Assembly (NCBI GenBank): GCA_019056435.1 | Contig: CP077641.1 | Span: forward strand, 4,154,001-4,218,000 | DNA length: 64,000 bases | Source of the DNA: Stutzerimonas stutzeri | GTDB lineage: Bacteria; Pseudomonadota; Gammaproteobacteria; Pseudomonadales; Pseudomonadaceae | Direction: 5' to 3' | In this document: piece after piece, positions 37,520-47,313 of the stretch | Layout: each line of letters begins with the position of its first letter | Numbering within the stretch: the stretch's first letter is position 1 | Translations under genes and position numbers: made by a program | The notes under the pieces: model-generated | The model's input: the letters and a program-made list of their open reading frames with translations, nothing else | Databases searched by the model: none | Told to the model about the DNA's origin: nothing

Positions 37520-37825
37520 TCAGGCGATGGCGAACAGTTGTTCGAAGTTGGAAACCGAAAGGACCTTGCGCACGTCAGGGTTGCACTTGATCAGGCGGAT
37601 ATCGGCCTTGTCGCCACCGGCGTGGTCGCGCAGCAACAGCAGCATGCCGAGAGCGGAACTGTCGAGATAGGTCGCTCCGCTGAGGTCGACCACGTAACGC
37701 TTGGGAGTGCAATCGACGCGTTGGTAGGCGTCGCGAAACGCCTGGTGGGCATTGAAATCGAAACGCCCCTGGATGGTAATGGTCAGCTCTTGTCCATCTG
37801 CCGATAGTTGTGAACTGATGGTCAT
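37520..37825 (-). CDS. hsbA: Anti-sigma factor antagonist HsbA (STAS domain)
   Basis: This 101-residue STAS protein has its phosphorylatable Ser in TYLDSSALGMLLLLRDH (Ser 56/57). In P. aeruginosa HsbA binds either the anti-sigma factor FlgM or the diguanylate cyclase HsbD, shifting cells between swimming/swarming and attachment. AGGAGT lies at good spacing before the ATG. A 178-bp gap separates it from fliJ, so it may have its own promoter; none was identified with confidence. Confidence 0.85.
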   Translation of the reverse strand: MTISSQLSADGQELTITIQGRFDFNAHQAFRDAYQRVDCTPKRYVVDLSGATYLDSSALGMLLLLRDHAGGDKADIRLIKCNPDVRKVLSVSNFEQLFAIA

Positions 37826-38003
37826 GTAGCACTCCTAATCCTAACGAGGTCGCGGCCCTGCGCCACGGCTGTCGTGTGTTGCTGGATTGGCGCTGGCATC
37901 GCCGGTGGCGCCTCTTCTGCCAGCGCCTGCGGCTTCAATGACCAGCCGTGCTGTTGCAAAGAAGCTGATGAAGATTTAGCACCCAAACCTACGCGCAGCA
38001 AGC

Positions 38004-38456
38004 TCATTCCTGTTTTGGCCGGCCGGCGAGTCGCTGGGAGAATTCGTCGAGCAGCTTCTGCTCGCGCTTGTCCGCTGCCGTACGCGCCTCCTGCAGATAG
38101 CGGTCGACCAGCTTGCGCAGCCCGTCGAGCCTGGCCCGTCGCTGCTGCCATTGCTCACGTAGTTTGTCGAGGTTGTTGCGGTGCCAGTCCAGGCTGCGTT
38201 GCTGCTGGGCAATGGCCGATTCGAGCTGCGAGAGGAAGCGCTGATAATTGACCAGCCATTGCCCGGAGACGCCCTGGCTGCCCTGGTTCAGCCACTGCTG
38301 TTGGTAGTCGCTGAAGTACTGCCGCAGCTCCTCGAGCTTGGCCTCTGCCTGCGCCACCTGCGTCTGGCCCTGGCCGAACAGCCTCGCGGCATCACGCTCG
38401 GCACGTTCGGCCATGTCGATCACCGGCCCGAGACGTGCCGCACGGCTTGCCGACAC
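38004..38456 (-). CDS. fliJ: Flagellar export chaperone FliJ
   Basis: FliJ is a coiled-coil protein that links the FliI ATPase to the FlhA gate. It has 150 residues, almost entirely charged helix (AERDAARLFGQGQTQVAQAEAKLEELRQY, QQQRSLDWHRNNLDKL). It is encoded three bases after the fliI stop. The family is weakly conserved, but size, coiled coil and order are decisive. Confidence 0.92.
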   Translation of the reverse strand: MSASRAARLGPVIDMAERAERDAARLFGQGQTQVAQAEAKLEELRQYFSDYQQQWLNQGSQGVSGQWLVNYQRFLSQLESAIAQQQRSLDWHRNNLDKLREQWQQRRARLDGLRKLVDRYLQEARTAADKREQKLLDEFSQRLAGRPKQE

Positions 38457-38459
38457 CGC

Positions 38460-39818
38460 TTAGTTCGCCGCTTTCGGGTTGAAGACGTTGTTCAGCGAGA
38501 CCTGGCTCTGTGTCAGCCCCTCGGCCTCGTCGAGACCCTGCCTGAGGTAGCGGACCATCTCGGCCTGGCGCGCAATCGCCAGGTCGGTCTCCGGATCGCC
38601 ACCGGGCACGTAGGCGCCTACGCTGATCAGGTCTCGGCTCTGCTGGTAGCGCGACCAGAGTTGCTTGAAGCGTTGCGAGCCGCGCAGATGCTCTTGGCTG
38701 ACCACAGCCGGCATGACCCGGCTGATGGAGGCCTCGATGTCGATCGCCGGGTAATGACCTTCCTCGGCGAGCCGACGCGACAGCACGATATGACCGTCGA
38801 GCACGCCTCGGGCGGCATCGGCGATGGGGTCCTGCTGATCGTCCCCCTCGGACAGTACGGTGTAGAAGGCGGTAATCGAACCGCCGCCCTTCTCCGCGTT
38901 GCCGGCACGCTCGACCAGACTCGGCAGTTTGGCGAACACCGACGGTGGGTAGCCCTTGGTCGCCGGCGGCTCGCCAATGGCCAGGGCGATCTCCCGCTGG
39001 GCCTGCGCGTAGCGGGTCAGCGAGTCCATCAGCAGCAGCACGTTCTTGCCCTTGTCACGAAAATACTCGGCGATGCGGGTGCAGTATTGCGCGGCGCGCA
39101 GGCGCATCAGGGGCGCATCGTCAGCTGGCGAGGCGACGACCACCGAACGCTTGATACTCTCCTCGGTGAGGATGTGCTCGATAAATTCCTTCACTTCGCG
39201 GCCCCGCTCACCGATCAACCCGACCACGATAACGTCGGCCTCGGTGAAGCGCGTCATCATGCCGAGCAGCACGGACTTGCCGACGCCGGTCCCGGCGAAC
39301 AGGCCAAGGCGCTGACCGCGCCCGACCGTCAGCAACCCGTTGATGGAGCGAATGCCGACGTCCAGCGGTTCACTGATCGGGTGGCGTTTGAGCGGGTTGA
39401 TCACCGGGCCGTCCATCGGCACCCAGTCCTCGGCCTTCATGCCACCCTTGCCGTCCAGCGCACGTCCCGCGCCGTCGAGCACTCGCCCCAGCATGGAGGT
39501 GCCCATGGGCAGACGTCCGGTATTGGGCAACGGTACGACACGGGCTCCAGGCGCGATTCCGGCCAGGCTGCCGACCGGCATCAGGTAGAGTTTGCCGCTG
39601 GCAAACCCCATCACCTCCGCCTCGACCTGGGTTGGGTGATAGCTGTCTTCGTTGATGACCAGGCAGCGGCTGCCCACCGCCGCGCGCAAGCCTTCGGCTT
39701 CGAGCGTCAGCCCGACCATACGCAACAACCGACCCTCAAGGATCGGCTGACTGGGAAGTTTGATCGCCTGGCCATAGGCTTCGAAACGCCGGGCGAAGCT
39801 GGTGCGTTCAAGGCGCAT
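38460..39818 (-). CDS. fliI: Flagellum-specific ATPase FliI
   Basis: FliI is the F1-like ATPase that energises and sorts flagellar export substrates. It has 452 residues: N-terminal barrel ([20 protein letters not shown]), Walker [18 protein letters not shown], Walker [18 protein letters not shown], and a C-terminal helical domain. The ATG at 39818 is the family start; it overlaps the restored fliH stop. A one-base deletion upstream makes fliH and fliI appear as a single 708-codon frame, which is not a true fusion. Confidence 0.95.
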   Translation of the reverse strand: MRLERTSFARRFEAYGQAIKLPSQPILEGRLLRMVGLTLEAEGLRAAVGSRCLVINEDSYHPTQVEAEVMGFASGKLYLMPVGSLAGIAPGARVVPLPNTGRLPMGTSMLGRVLDGAGRALDGKGGMKAEDWVPMDGPVINPLKRHPISEPLDVGIRSINGLLTVGRGQRLGLFAGTGVGKSVLLGMMTRFTEADVIVVGLIGERGREVKEFIEHILTEESIKRSVVVASPADDAPLMRLRAAQYCTRIAEYFRDKGKNVLLLMDSLTRYAQAQREIALAIGEPPATKGYPPSVFAKLPSLVERAGNAEKGGGSITAFYTVLSEGDDQQDPIADAARGVLDGHIVLSRRLAEEGHYPAIDIEASISRVMPAVVSQEHLRGSQRFKQLWSRYQQSRDLISVGAYVPGGDPETDLAIARQAEMVRYLRQGLDEAEGLTQSQVSLNNVFNPKAAN

Positions 39819-40586
39819 CGGGCTGTTCCGCGTCGAGGTCGATGTGCAGGTCGGCTTCCGGGGGCTGGTCGCATTCTCCCGCTGTTGGTCGAACAACTGG
39901 GCAATCGCCTGTGCCAAGCGCGTCTCGACGCTGGCGTCGATACGGCTCTGCTCGGTCTCGACGCGGCAGCCGCCGGGCAACAGGTCGCTGTCCTCGAGTA
40001 TCCGCCAGGTTTCTTCGTGGCGCTCGCGTAGCGCCTTCACCAGCTCGAAGTCCTGAGGGTTGACATGGATGCGCACATTGCTGGCGCCCATGGGCAGCAG
40101 CTTGAGCGCCTCGCGCAACACCTGGCGAATCTGGCTGGAATCGATCAGCAGGTCGCGCTGGATGACCTCACGAGCGAGCTGGCTGACCAGCGTGACCATG
40201 GCGTGCTCGAGATTGCGGTCCTGATCGGCGATGGGCTCGAGCAATTGCCCCATCAGCGTCTCGAGGCTGGCCAGCTTTGGAGCCAGCGCAGCGTCGGCTT
40301 CCTGTCGCGCTTTCAACTGCCCGGCATGAAAACCGTCCTTTTCACCGGTGCTGAAGCCTTCGTTGTAGGCCTCCTGGCGAATCGCCTCGAGTTCGTCGAG
40401 CGTCAGCGGTTTGACTTCCTCGACGGGAACGTCCTCGCTGTGCGCCAGCTCGGCTTCTTCAAGCGGCTGCTCCGGCGCCTCCGGTTCCGGTGCGCCACCA
40501 AGCGGATCGAAGCTCGGCAAGGCCCAGCGATCGAAGACATTGACGTCTTTCGCGCGGATCACATCGCTGGGGTTTTCCTTCGACAT
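39808..40586 (-). CDS. fliH: Flagellar export ATPase regulator FliH, frameshifted near its 3' end
   Basis: FliH binds FliI and docks it at FliN. A disordered acidic N-terminus (1-60) precedes a helical segment with GxxxG-type repeats ([24 protein letters not shown], about 72-95) and a C-terminal domain related to the V/F-ATPase stator ([24 protein letters not shown]). Five G (39860-39864) should be six; the protein then ends with a short acidic tail at 39808 (259 residues), overlapping the fliI start. Confidence 0.9.
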
Positions 40587-40605
40587 CGAATCAGAGCCCT
40601 ACTGC

Positions 40606-41622
40606 TTAGATCATTTCTTCGCCGCCCTTGCCGCCGAGCACGATTTCTCCGGCTTCGGCCATGCGACGGGCGATGGTGAGGATTTCCTTTTGCGCACCTT
40701 CCACTTCGCTGATGCGCACCGGCCCCTTGGCTTCCAGATCGTCGCGCAGCAGTTCGCCGGCGCGCTTGGACATGTTCTTGAAGACCTTTTCCTTGATCGC
40801 CTCGTCGGCGCCCTTGAGCGCCATCACCAGTACGTCGGAGGATACTTCGCGCAGCAGCACCTGGATGCCCCGGTCGTCGACATCCGCCAGGTTGTCGAAC
40901 ACGAACATCAGGTCTTCGATCTGGGAGGACAGGTCCTCGTCGACTTCGCGGATGGCATCCATCAGCTGGCCTTCGACCGAGCTGTCGAGGTAGTTCATGA
41001 TGTCCGCCGCACGCTTGACGCCGCCGAGGCTCGCACGCGTGGTGTTCGAGTTGCCGGAGAACTGCTTCTCCAGAATCAGGTTCAGCTCCTTCAACGCCGC
41101 CGGTTGCACAGTGTTGAGCGAGGAGACGCGCAGCACGATGTCCAGACGCACCTTGTGGTCGAAATGCGAAAGCACCTCGCCGGCCTGGTCAGGGTCGAGA
41201 TAAGCCACCACGATCGCCTGGATCTGGGGGTGCTCGTAGCGAATGACATCGGCCACGGCACGCGGCTCCATCCACTTCAGGCTGTCCAGGCCGCTCGTGT
41301 TGCCGCCCAGCAGGATACGGTCGATCAGGCCGCCCGCCTTGTCCTCTCCCAGCGCCTGGGTGAGCATCTTGCGGATGTAGCCGTCCGAACCGACGCCGAG
41401 ACTGGTCTGATCGCCGACGATCTCGACGAACTCGCTCATCACCGATTCGATCTGGTTCTTCTGCACGTTGCGCAGCTGCGCCATGGCCGTGCCGACCTTC
41501 TGCACTTCCTTCGGGCCGAGGTGCCGCAGGACCTGCGCAGCATCGGCCTCGCCGAGCGAAAGCAGGAGAATCGCGGCCTTGTCGACCTTGTTCATCTTGG
41601 CGGGCACCCGTGCGTCACTCAT
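40606..41622 (-). CDS. fliG: Flagellar motor switch protein FliG
   Basis: FliG sits on the FliF ring and meets the stator, generating torque. It has 338 residues with three FliG domains: N (about 1-100, KAAILLLSLGEADAAQVLRHLG), middle (MEPRAVADVIRYEHPQIQAIVVAYL) with the EHPQ motif, and C (about 240-335), which carries charged torque residues (GADEAIKEKVFKNMSKRAGELLRDDLEAKGPVR). It overlaps fliF by eight bases. Confidence 0.97.
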   Translation of the reverse strand: MSDARVPAKMNKVDKAAILLLSLGEADAAQVLRHLGPKEVQKVGTAMAQLRNVQKNQIESVMSEFVEIVGDQTSLGVGSDGYIRKMLTQALGEDKAGGLIDRILLGGNTSGLDSLKWMEPRAVADVIRYEHPQIQAIVVAYLDPDQAGEVLSHFDHKVRLDIVLRVSSLNTVQPAALKELNLILEKQFSGNSNTTRASLGGVKRAADIMNYLDSSVEGQLMDAIREVDEDLSSQIEDLMFVFDNLADVDDRGIQVLLREVSSDVLVMALKGADEAIKEKVFKNMSKRAGELLRDDLEAKGPVRISEVEGAQKEILTIARRMAEAGEIVLGGKGGEEMI

Positions 41623-43402
41623 CTGCGTTGATCCACTCTTTGACGACCTGCGCTACCCGGCCCGGATCGTCGGCTACCAGATTCTTGATGGCATTCAATT
41701 GCGCATCGTACCCCTCGGTCGGGCTCGGCAGCATGATGCTCTGCGGCCCGCTCAGGCTGACCCGGTCACTGGCCAGCGCACCATCGATGCCTTCCATGTC
41801 GCCCAGCTCGGCATCGCCTGCGCCGACCGGCGCCAGTTCCTTGCCTTTGCCGGCATTGGTCAAGTTGTTCAGTACCGGACGCAGCACGCCGAACACCAGC
41901 ACCAGGATGAACAGTACACCCAACACTTGTTTGACGATGTCCCAGAACCAGGGTTGCGTGTAGAACGGGCTGTCGACGAACGTCTCTTCCATCGAGTCGC
42001 TGGCGAACGGCGCATTGATCACGCTGACGCTGTCACCGCGGCTGGCATCGAAGCCAACGGCGTCTTGTACCAAACGGGTGAAGCGCGCCAGTTCTTCGGC
42101 ACTGCGCGGAACCCGCGTGGCCTGGCCATCGGCGGATACCACCACCTGATCATCCAGTACCACCGCGACGGAAAGCCGGCGCAGGCGACCCTGCTGTTGC
42201 TTGGTGTAGCTGATGGAACGGTCAAGCTCATAGTTGCGGGTCGACTGCTCGCGCTTGTCGGCCGGATATGGCGCCAGCATCGGCTGGCCGGTGGCCGGGT
42301 CCATGACCTGCTGACCATTGGCATCGAGCAGCGGCTGGCCGGGGGCGATCGCGCCTGCCGGCGCTGCACCGGCGACCGCGTTCTCCGGCGCGGCGGCCGG
42401 GCCCGGCGGTTGGTTGCTCAGGGCACCCGGAACACCTTGCGGGCCGAGGCTGCTCTGGCGCTGTTCGTTGACGCTCTGCTCGCTGCGCAGGGCGGGCTGG
42501 TCCGGGTTGAACGTCTCGGACGTCGACTCGACGGCGCTGAAGTCCACATCAGCCGACACCTCGGCCTTGTAACGACCGTTGCCCAGCACCGGCTGCAGGA
42601 TGTTGTGCACGCGTTGGGTGTAGAGGCTCTCCATGCGGCGGCTGTAGTCGAACTGCTTGCCGGCCATGCTCAGTTCGGTCAGCTCCTGCTGGTCGGACAG
42701 CAGGTTGCCCTTCTGGTCGACCACGGTGATCTGCGACTTGGTCAGTTCAGGCACGCTGGTGGCGACGAGGTTGATGATGGCCATCACCTGGCTCGGCTCG
42801 AGGCTGCGCCCTGGATAGAGCTCGACCAGAACCGACGCGCTCGGCTTGCGCTCGTCACGAACGAACACCGAACTCTTCGGGATCGCCAGGTGGACACGCG
42901 CGCCCTTGACGTTGTTCAGGCTGGAAATGGTGCGGCCCAGTTCCCCCTCCAGACCACGGCGATAGCGGGTCGCCTCCATGAACTGGCTGGTGCCGAGCCC
43001 CTGTTCCTTGTCGAGGATTTCGAAACCGATGTTGCTGTCGGTCGGCGCAATGCCGGCGCTGGCGAGTTTCAGGCGCGCACGCGCCAGATCGTCTGCCTTG
43101 ACCAGCAGCGCACCGGAGTTCGGCTCGACGGTGTAGGTAATGTCCGCGGCGGTCAGGGTCTCCATGACCTGATTCGCGTCCATCCCGGCCAGGCTGCCGA
43201 GCAGCGGGCGATAGTCCGGCTGCTGCGACCAGAGCACCACGGCAAAGCCGATGGCCACACTCGCGGCCAGGCCCACCAGCAGGCCAATCTGCCGCAGCAT
43301 CGACATCTCGGAGAGGTTTTCAAGGAAAGACAGGCCAAACAGCGGCTTCTTCGGAGCATCCGAATCGACCGCGACGGGAACCTTGCTAAGCACTTCAGCC
43401 AT
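41615..43402 (-). CDS. fliF: Flagellar MS-ring protein FliF
   Basis: FliF builds the MS ring, the first part of the basal body. It has 595 residues: a transmembrane helix near 38-58, ring-building domains (RPLLGSLAGMDANQVMETLTAADITY; GRTISSLNNVKGARVHLAIPKSSVFVRDERKPSASVLVEL), a disordered central insert, a second helix near 455-480, and a C-terminal FliG-binding tail. It looks intact and is followed by fliG. Confidence 0.97.
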   Translation of the reverse strand: MAEVLSKVPVAVDSDAPKKPLFGLSFLENLSEMSMLRQIGLLVGLAASVAIGFAVVLWSQQPDYRPLLGSLAGMDANQVMETLTAADITYTVEPNSGALLVKADDLARARLKLASAGIAPTDSNIGFEILDKEQGLGTSQFMEATRYRRGLEGELGRTISSLNNVKGARVHLAIPKSSVFVRDERKPSASVLVELYPGRSLEPSQVMAIINLVATSVPELTKSQITVVDQKGNLLSDQQELTELSMAGKQFDYSRRMESLYTQRVHNILQPVLGNGRYKAEVSADVDFSAVESTSETFNPDQPALRSEQSVNEQRQSSLGPQGVPGALSNQPPGPAAAPENAVAGAAPAGAIAPGQPLLDANGQQVMDPATGQPMLAPYPADKREQSTRNYELDRSISYTKQQQGRLRRLSVAVVLDDQVVVSADGQATRVPRSAEELARFTRLVQDAVGFDASRGDSVSVINAPFASDSMEETFVDSPFYTQPWFWDIVKQVLGVLFILVLVFGVLRPVLNNLTNAGKGKELAPVGAGDAELGDMEGIDGALASDRVSLSGPQSIMLPSPTEGYDAQLNAIKNLVADDPGRVAQVVKEWINADE

Positions 43403-43417
43403 TGATCAAACCCTGCC

Positions 43418-43747
43418 TTAGACCGGCATCTGCATGATGTCTTGATACGCCTGGACCAGCTTGTTACGCACCTGGGTCATGGCCTGGAAGGAGACGCTGG
43501 CTTTCTGCGACGCGATCATGACGTCGGTCAGATCGACACCGCCCTGCCCCATCTCGAAGGCGCTGGCCAGTTGACTGGACGCCTGTTGGGTTTCGCTCAC
43601 CTTGTTGACGGCCTGGCCGAGCATGTCGGAAAAGCTCGGCGCACCCACTTCCTGCGGGGCGGACACGGGCTTGGAGCGAGCCATTGCATCGGTCTGCATG
43701 GCGCGCATTTCCAGCATCAAGCGGTTGAATTCGATACCCTGGCTCAT
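43418..43747 (-). CDS. fliE: Flagellar hook-basal body protein FliE
   Basis: FliE joins the MS ring to the rod. It has 109 residues ending [27 protein letters not shown], the family C-terminus. The start at 43747 ([17 protein letters not shown]) is preceded by GGAGG, and an RpoN promoter lies 56 bp above. It opens the fliEFGHIJ unit. Upstream is a BenE-type transporter gene rather than fleR. Confidence 0.95.
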   Translation of the reverse strand: MSQGIEFNRLMLEMRAMQTDAMARSKPVSAPQEVGAPSFSDMLGQAVNKVSETQQASSQLASAFEMGQGGVDLTDVMIASQKASVSFQAMTQVRNKLVQAYQDIMQMPV

Positions 43748-43802
43748 CGTTCCTCCAACAGCTGCGGTTTTTTTGACGCTTCGCAGCAGGCACAGGGGTA
43801 AT

Positions 43803-43818
43803 AGCAACATCGGTGCCA
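43803..43818 (-). promoter_or_regulatory. RpoN (-24/-12) promoter of fliE
   Basis: The minus strand reads TGGCACCGATGTTGCT, with a perfect -24 TGGCAC, perfect -12 TTGCT and correct ten-base spacing between GG and GC. It lies 56 bp above the fliE ATG. In P. aeruginosa fliE is a FleR/RpoN target, which agrees. Confidence 0.87.
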
Positions 43819-44035
43819 GAACAGTTTCGAGAGGGACGAGAGGCAGGCCGAAAACTGCCAGGCCCAAAGCCAACGGCGCCGAGGAAGCCAGGCAAAGCCG
43901 CACCAGCCCCACGCCTCGTCCAGCCTTCGGCGTGTATTGATTCCCCTTGCTGTTACGCCAATCGCCGCGCCTGCTGTACGGTGACGTCTGCCGCGGCGCG
44001 CTCTAGGCTAAACGGCCGGACTCAAAGGAATCGCC

Positions 44036-45223
44036 ATGACGGACGCCACTCGCTCTCTGCCTCGCCCACTCGCCGACACCACGGCCTCGACCATGGTGGC
44101 CGGGTTCATCGCCATGCTGACCGGCTATACCAGCTCGCTCGTGCTCATGTTCCAGGCGGGCCAGGCGGCCGGTCTCAGCGAGGGCCAGATCTCGTCATGG
44201 ATATGGGCGCTGTCCATCGGCATGGCGATCTGCAGCATCGGCCTGTCGCTTCGCTATCGCGCGCCGGTGGTCATCGCCTGGTCGACGCCTGGTGCCGCCC
44301 TGCTCATCACCAGCCTGCCAGGCGTACCTTACGGGGAAGCCATCGGTGCCTTTATCTTCGCTTCGGCCTTGATCGCGCTGTGCGGACTGACCGGCAGCTT
44401 CGATCGACTGATGCGCAGGGTGCCCGCCTCGCTGGCCGCCGCCCTGCTGGCAGGGGTGCTCTTCAACATCGGCATCGAAATCTTTCGCGCGGTGGAAGTG
44501 CAGCCGCTACTGGTGCTCGGCATGTTCGTCACTTACTTGGTGGCCAAGCGTGTGCAGCCCCGTTATGCGGTACTCGGCGCGCTGCTGGTCGGCTGCCTGA
44601 TCGCCGGGCTGTCCGGACTGCTGGACTTCCAGCGCCTGAGCCTGCGCATCGCCGTACCGGTCTGGACCACCCCATCGCTGTCCGTTGCAGCCATCTTCAG
44701 CATAGGCATTCCGCTGTTCGTCATCGCCATGGCCTCGCAGAACATGACGGGGCTGGCGGTGCTCCGTGCAGAAGGCTACGACACACCGGCATCGCCGCTG
44801 ATCTCGGTGACCGGCATCGCCTCACTGCTGCTGGCACCCTTCGGCTCCCACGGCATCCACCTGGCGGCGATCACCATGGCCATCTGCGCCGGGCCGGAGG
44901 CGCATGCCGACCGGGGCAAGCGCTACACCGCGGCGGTCTGGTGCGGGGTGTTCTACGGTATCGCGGGTATCTTCGGCGCGACGCTGGCGGCGTTGTTCGC
45001 GGCCTTTCCCGCCGCGCTGGTGTTGTCGGTTGCCGCACTGGCCTTGCTCGGCTCGATCGGGTCGGGGTTGACCCAGGCGATGCAGCAACCCAGTGAGCGC
45101 GAGGCTGCGCTGGTCACCTTCATGGTGACCGCCTCAGGGCTCACGCTGTTCGGCATCGGAGCGGCGCTCTGGGGGCTGATCGCGGGGATTCTGACGCTGG
45201 TGGTCCTGAAGGGTCGCGGGTGA
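44036..45223 (+). CDS. BenE-family benzoate/H+ symporter-like transporter
   Basis: This 395-residue polytopic inner-membrane protein has about twelve hydrophobic segments. STMVAGFIAMLTGYTSSLVLMFQA, WSTPGAALL, ASQNMTGLAVLRA and FGSHGIHLAAITMAICAGPEAH are features of BenE transporters. No benzoate degradation genes are nearby, so the substrate is not established. It diverges from fliE. Confidence 0.85.
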   Translation: MTDATRSLPRPLADTTASTMVAGFIAMLTGYTSSLVLMFQAGQAAGLSEGQISSWIWALSIGMAICSIGLSLRYRAPVVIAWSTPGAALLITSLPGVPYGEAIGAFIFASALIALCGLTGSFDRLMRRVPASLAAALLAGVLFNIGIEIFRAVEVQPLLVLGMFVTYLVAKRVQPRYAVLGALLVGCLIAGLSGLLDFQRLSLRIAVPVWTTPSLSVAAIFSIGIPLFVIAMASQNMTGLAVLRAEGYDTPASPLISVTGIASLLLAPFGSHGIHLAAITMAICAGPEAHADRGKRYTAAVWCGVFYGIAGIFGATLAALFAAFPAALVLSVAALALLGSIGSGLTQAMQQPSEREAALVTFMVTASGLTLFGIGAALWGLIAGILTLVVLKGRG

Positions 45224-45227
45224 GGTG

Positions 45228-45244
45228 GGCGGCATGATGCCGCC
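45228..45244. terminator. Small hairpin between convergent transporter and SDR genes
   Basis: GGCGGCA and TGCCGCC form a perfect 7-bp stem with a three-base loop five bases after the transporter stop. No U-tract follows on either strand, so the role as a terminator is uncertain. Confidence 0.35.
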
Positions 45245-45297
45245 TGCTGCGTTCAGGACGGATGCGGTCGTACGGCATGACCACTTAGAGCAACGAC

Positions 45298-46060
45298 CTA
45301 GATGGCCGTCGCGCCACCGTCCACAGCCAAGGCATGGCCCGTCGTGAACCCAGCCCCATCGCTACACAGATAGAGCACCGCCGCCGCGATCTCCTCCACC
45401 TTGCCGATGCGCCCAACCGGGTGCATCGCCGCGGCGAACTCGGCTTTTGCGCGGGTCCGCCTCATAGGCGCGGCGGAACATGTCGGTGTCGATCACCGCC
45501 GGGCACACCGCATTGACCCTTATGCCCTTCTTCGCATACTCGATGGCCGCCGACTTGGTCAGCCCGATCACCGCATGCTTGGACGCCGAGTAGATACTCA
45601 TCTTGGGCGCCGCACCAAGGCCGGCGACCGAGGCGGTGTTGACGATCGCACCGCCCCCTGCGCCAGCATCACGGGTAGCTGGTGTTTCATGCACAGCCAG
45701 ACACCCTTGACGTTGACGCCCATGATGGCGTCGAACTCGGCCTCGCTGCCCTCGGCCAGCTTGCCCTGCTCGATCTCGATCCCGGCGTTGTTGAAGGCGT
45801 AGTCCAGCCGGCCATACGCCTCGATCGTCTGCTGGACCATGGCGCGAACTTGCTCGTCGCGTGTGACGTCGCACCGAACGAACCGCGCGTCCCCACCTGC
45901 TTCCAGAATGGCCTCGACACAGGCCTTGCCACCGGTCTCGTCGAGATCGGCCACGACGACCTTCAATCCCCTGCGCGGCAAACGCGAGGGCGGTAGCGCG
46001 GCCAATGCCCGCTGCGGCACCGGTAACCAGCGCGACCTTTCCGGCGAATGACATGCTCAT
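45298..46060 (-). CDS. Short-chain dehydrogenase/reductase, broken by three single-base indels
   Basis: This is a classical SDR: cofactor motif [19 protein letters not shown] in [12 protein letters not shown], catalytic YSASKHA (YxxxK), and [12 protein letters not shown]. The frame is broken at 45968-45971 (extra C), 45654-45658 (missing C) and 45445-45448 (extra T). Correcting all three gives 253 residues ending DGGATAI at 45298, full length. Substrate is unknown. Three indels in one gene could mean a decayed gene, but all lie in homopolymers like the other errors of this window. Confidence 0.8.
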
Positions 46061-46272
46061 GCGTAGTTCCCTTGTTCGTATATGGAGAAGCCGAGCGCGT
46101 GGTGTGACCAAGGCTCGCGAATCGGTCACTGTTATACCGCCAATGCGGGACAAGTCATAAGTTGCTCGCCCGATATCACTCGCGCCGATGCCCGTGCATT
46201 TCAGATACCCCCACCACTTGCAGGTCAGGACCCGAGGGGCTAAACCAAAGGTTTTCCTGATCAGAGGCTCCC

Positions 46273-47277
46273 ATGGACAAGACCAATCGCCAATTCCTGT
46301 TGGCCAAACGCCCGGTCGGTGCGCCGGGCCGTGACACCTTCGACTTCGTCGAGACGCCGGTGAGCGAGCCGGGACCTGGGCAGATTCTCGTCAAGGTGGA
46401 GTACCTGTCGCTGGACCCCGCCATGCGTGGCTGGATGAACGATGCCAAGTCCTACATTCCGCCGGTCGGCATCGGCGAAGTGATGCGCGCGCTGGGTGTC
46501 GGCAAGGTCGTCGCGTCTCAGCACCCCGGTTTCGCCGAAGGCGACTACGTCAATGGCGCGCTGGGCGTCCAGGAATACTTCCTCGGTGAGCCCAAGGGGT
46601 TCTACAAGGTCGACCCGAAGCAGGCACCGCTACCGCGCTACCTGTCCGCGCTCGGCATGACTGGCATGACCGCCTATTTCGGTCTGCTGGCCGTAGGCGA
46701 ACCCAAGGCGGGCGAAACGGTGGTGATCTCCGGAGCTGCCGGCGCGGTGGGCAGCGTTGCCGGGCAGATCGCGAAGATCAAGGGGTGCCGTGTGGTCGGG
46801 ATCGCAGGCGGTGCGGACAAGTGCCGCTTCCTGACTTACGAGCTCGGTTTCGACGCTGCGATCGACTACAAGAGCGAAGACGTTGCCGCCGGCCTGAAGC
46901 GCACCTGTCCGAAAGGCGTGGACGTGTTTTTCGACAATGTCGGCGGGGACATCCTCGACGCCGTGCTCACCCGCATCACCGTCGGCGCACGCATCGTCAT
47001 TTGCGGGGCGATCAGCCAGTACAACAGCACTGATGCGGTCAAAGGCCCGGCGAACTACCTGTCGCTGCTGGTCAATCGAGCCCGCATGCAGGGCATGGTG
47101 GTCATGGACTACGTCTCGCGCTATCCCGAAGCGATGAAGGACATGGCGCAATGGATGCAGAGCGGCCAGCTCAAGAGCAAGGAGGATGTGGTCGAAGGCC
47201 TGGAAACCTTCCCGGACACCCTGATGAAGCTCTTCACCGGCGGCAATTTCGGCAAGCTGGTCCTGAAAGTCAGCTGA
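46273..47277 (+). CDS. NADP-dependent oxidoreductase of the CurA / 2-alkenal reductase type
   Basis: This 334-residue zinc-free MDR family enzyme has an N-terminal GroES-like domain ([18 protein letters not shown]) and a Rossmann domain with [26 protein letters not shown] and [16 protein letters not shown]. Relatives reduce the C=C bond of alkenals, alkenones or curcumin with NADPH. The gene diverges from the SDR gene across about 210 bp. Confidence 0.9.
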   Translation: MDKTNRQFLLAKRPVGAPGRDTFDFVETPVSEPGPGQILVKVEYLSLDPAMRGWMNDAKSYIPPVGIGEVMRALGVGKVVASQHPGFAEGDYVNGALGVQEYFLGEPKGFYKVDPKQAPLPRYLSALGMTGMTAYFGLLAVGEPKAGETVVISGAAGAVGSVAGQIAKIKGCRVVGIAGGADKCRFLTYELGFDAAIDYKSEDVAAGLKRTCPKGVDVFFDNVGGDILDAVLTRITVGARIVICGAISQYNSTDAVKGPANYLSLLVNRARMQGMVVMDYVSRYPEAMKDMAQWMQSGQLKSKEDVVEGLETFPDTLMKLFTGGNFGKLVLKVS

Positions 47278-47313
47278 GCCGCACGTCAGCCACTGGAGCG
47301 ACCGACTTTTGCG

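Noticed and set aside
35621-37807. 728-codon plus-strand frame opposite hptB/hsbR/hsbA
   Set aside because: Antisense shadow of conserved domains, with no start signal or domain of its own.
37826-38003. RpoN site before hsbA (GG-N10-GC present)
   Set aside because: The -12 block is GCGC instead of TTGC, a poor match likely by chance.
38460-40586. True FliH-FliI fusion protein
   Set aside because: One G-run correction restores two normal genes with overlapping stop and start.
41468-43405. 645-codon plus-strand frame opposite fliF
   Set aside because: Antisense shadow; fliF is intact and recognisable on the other strand.
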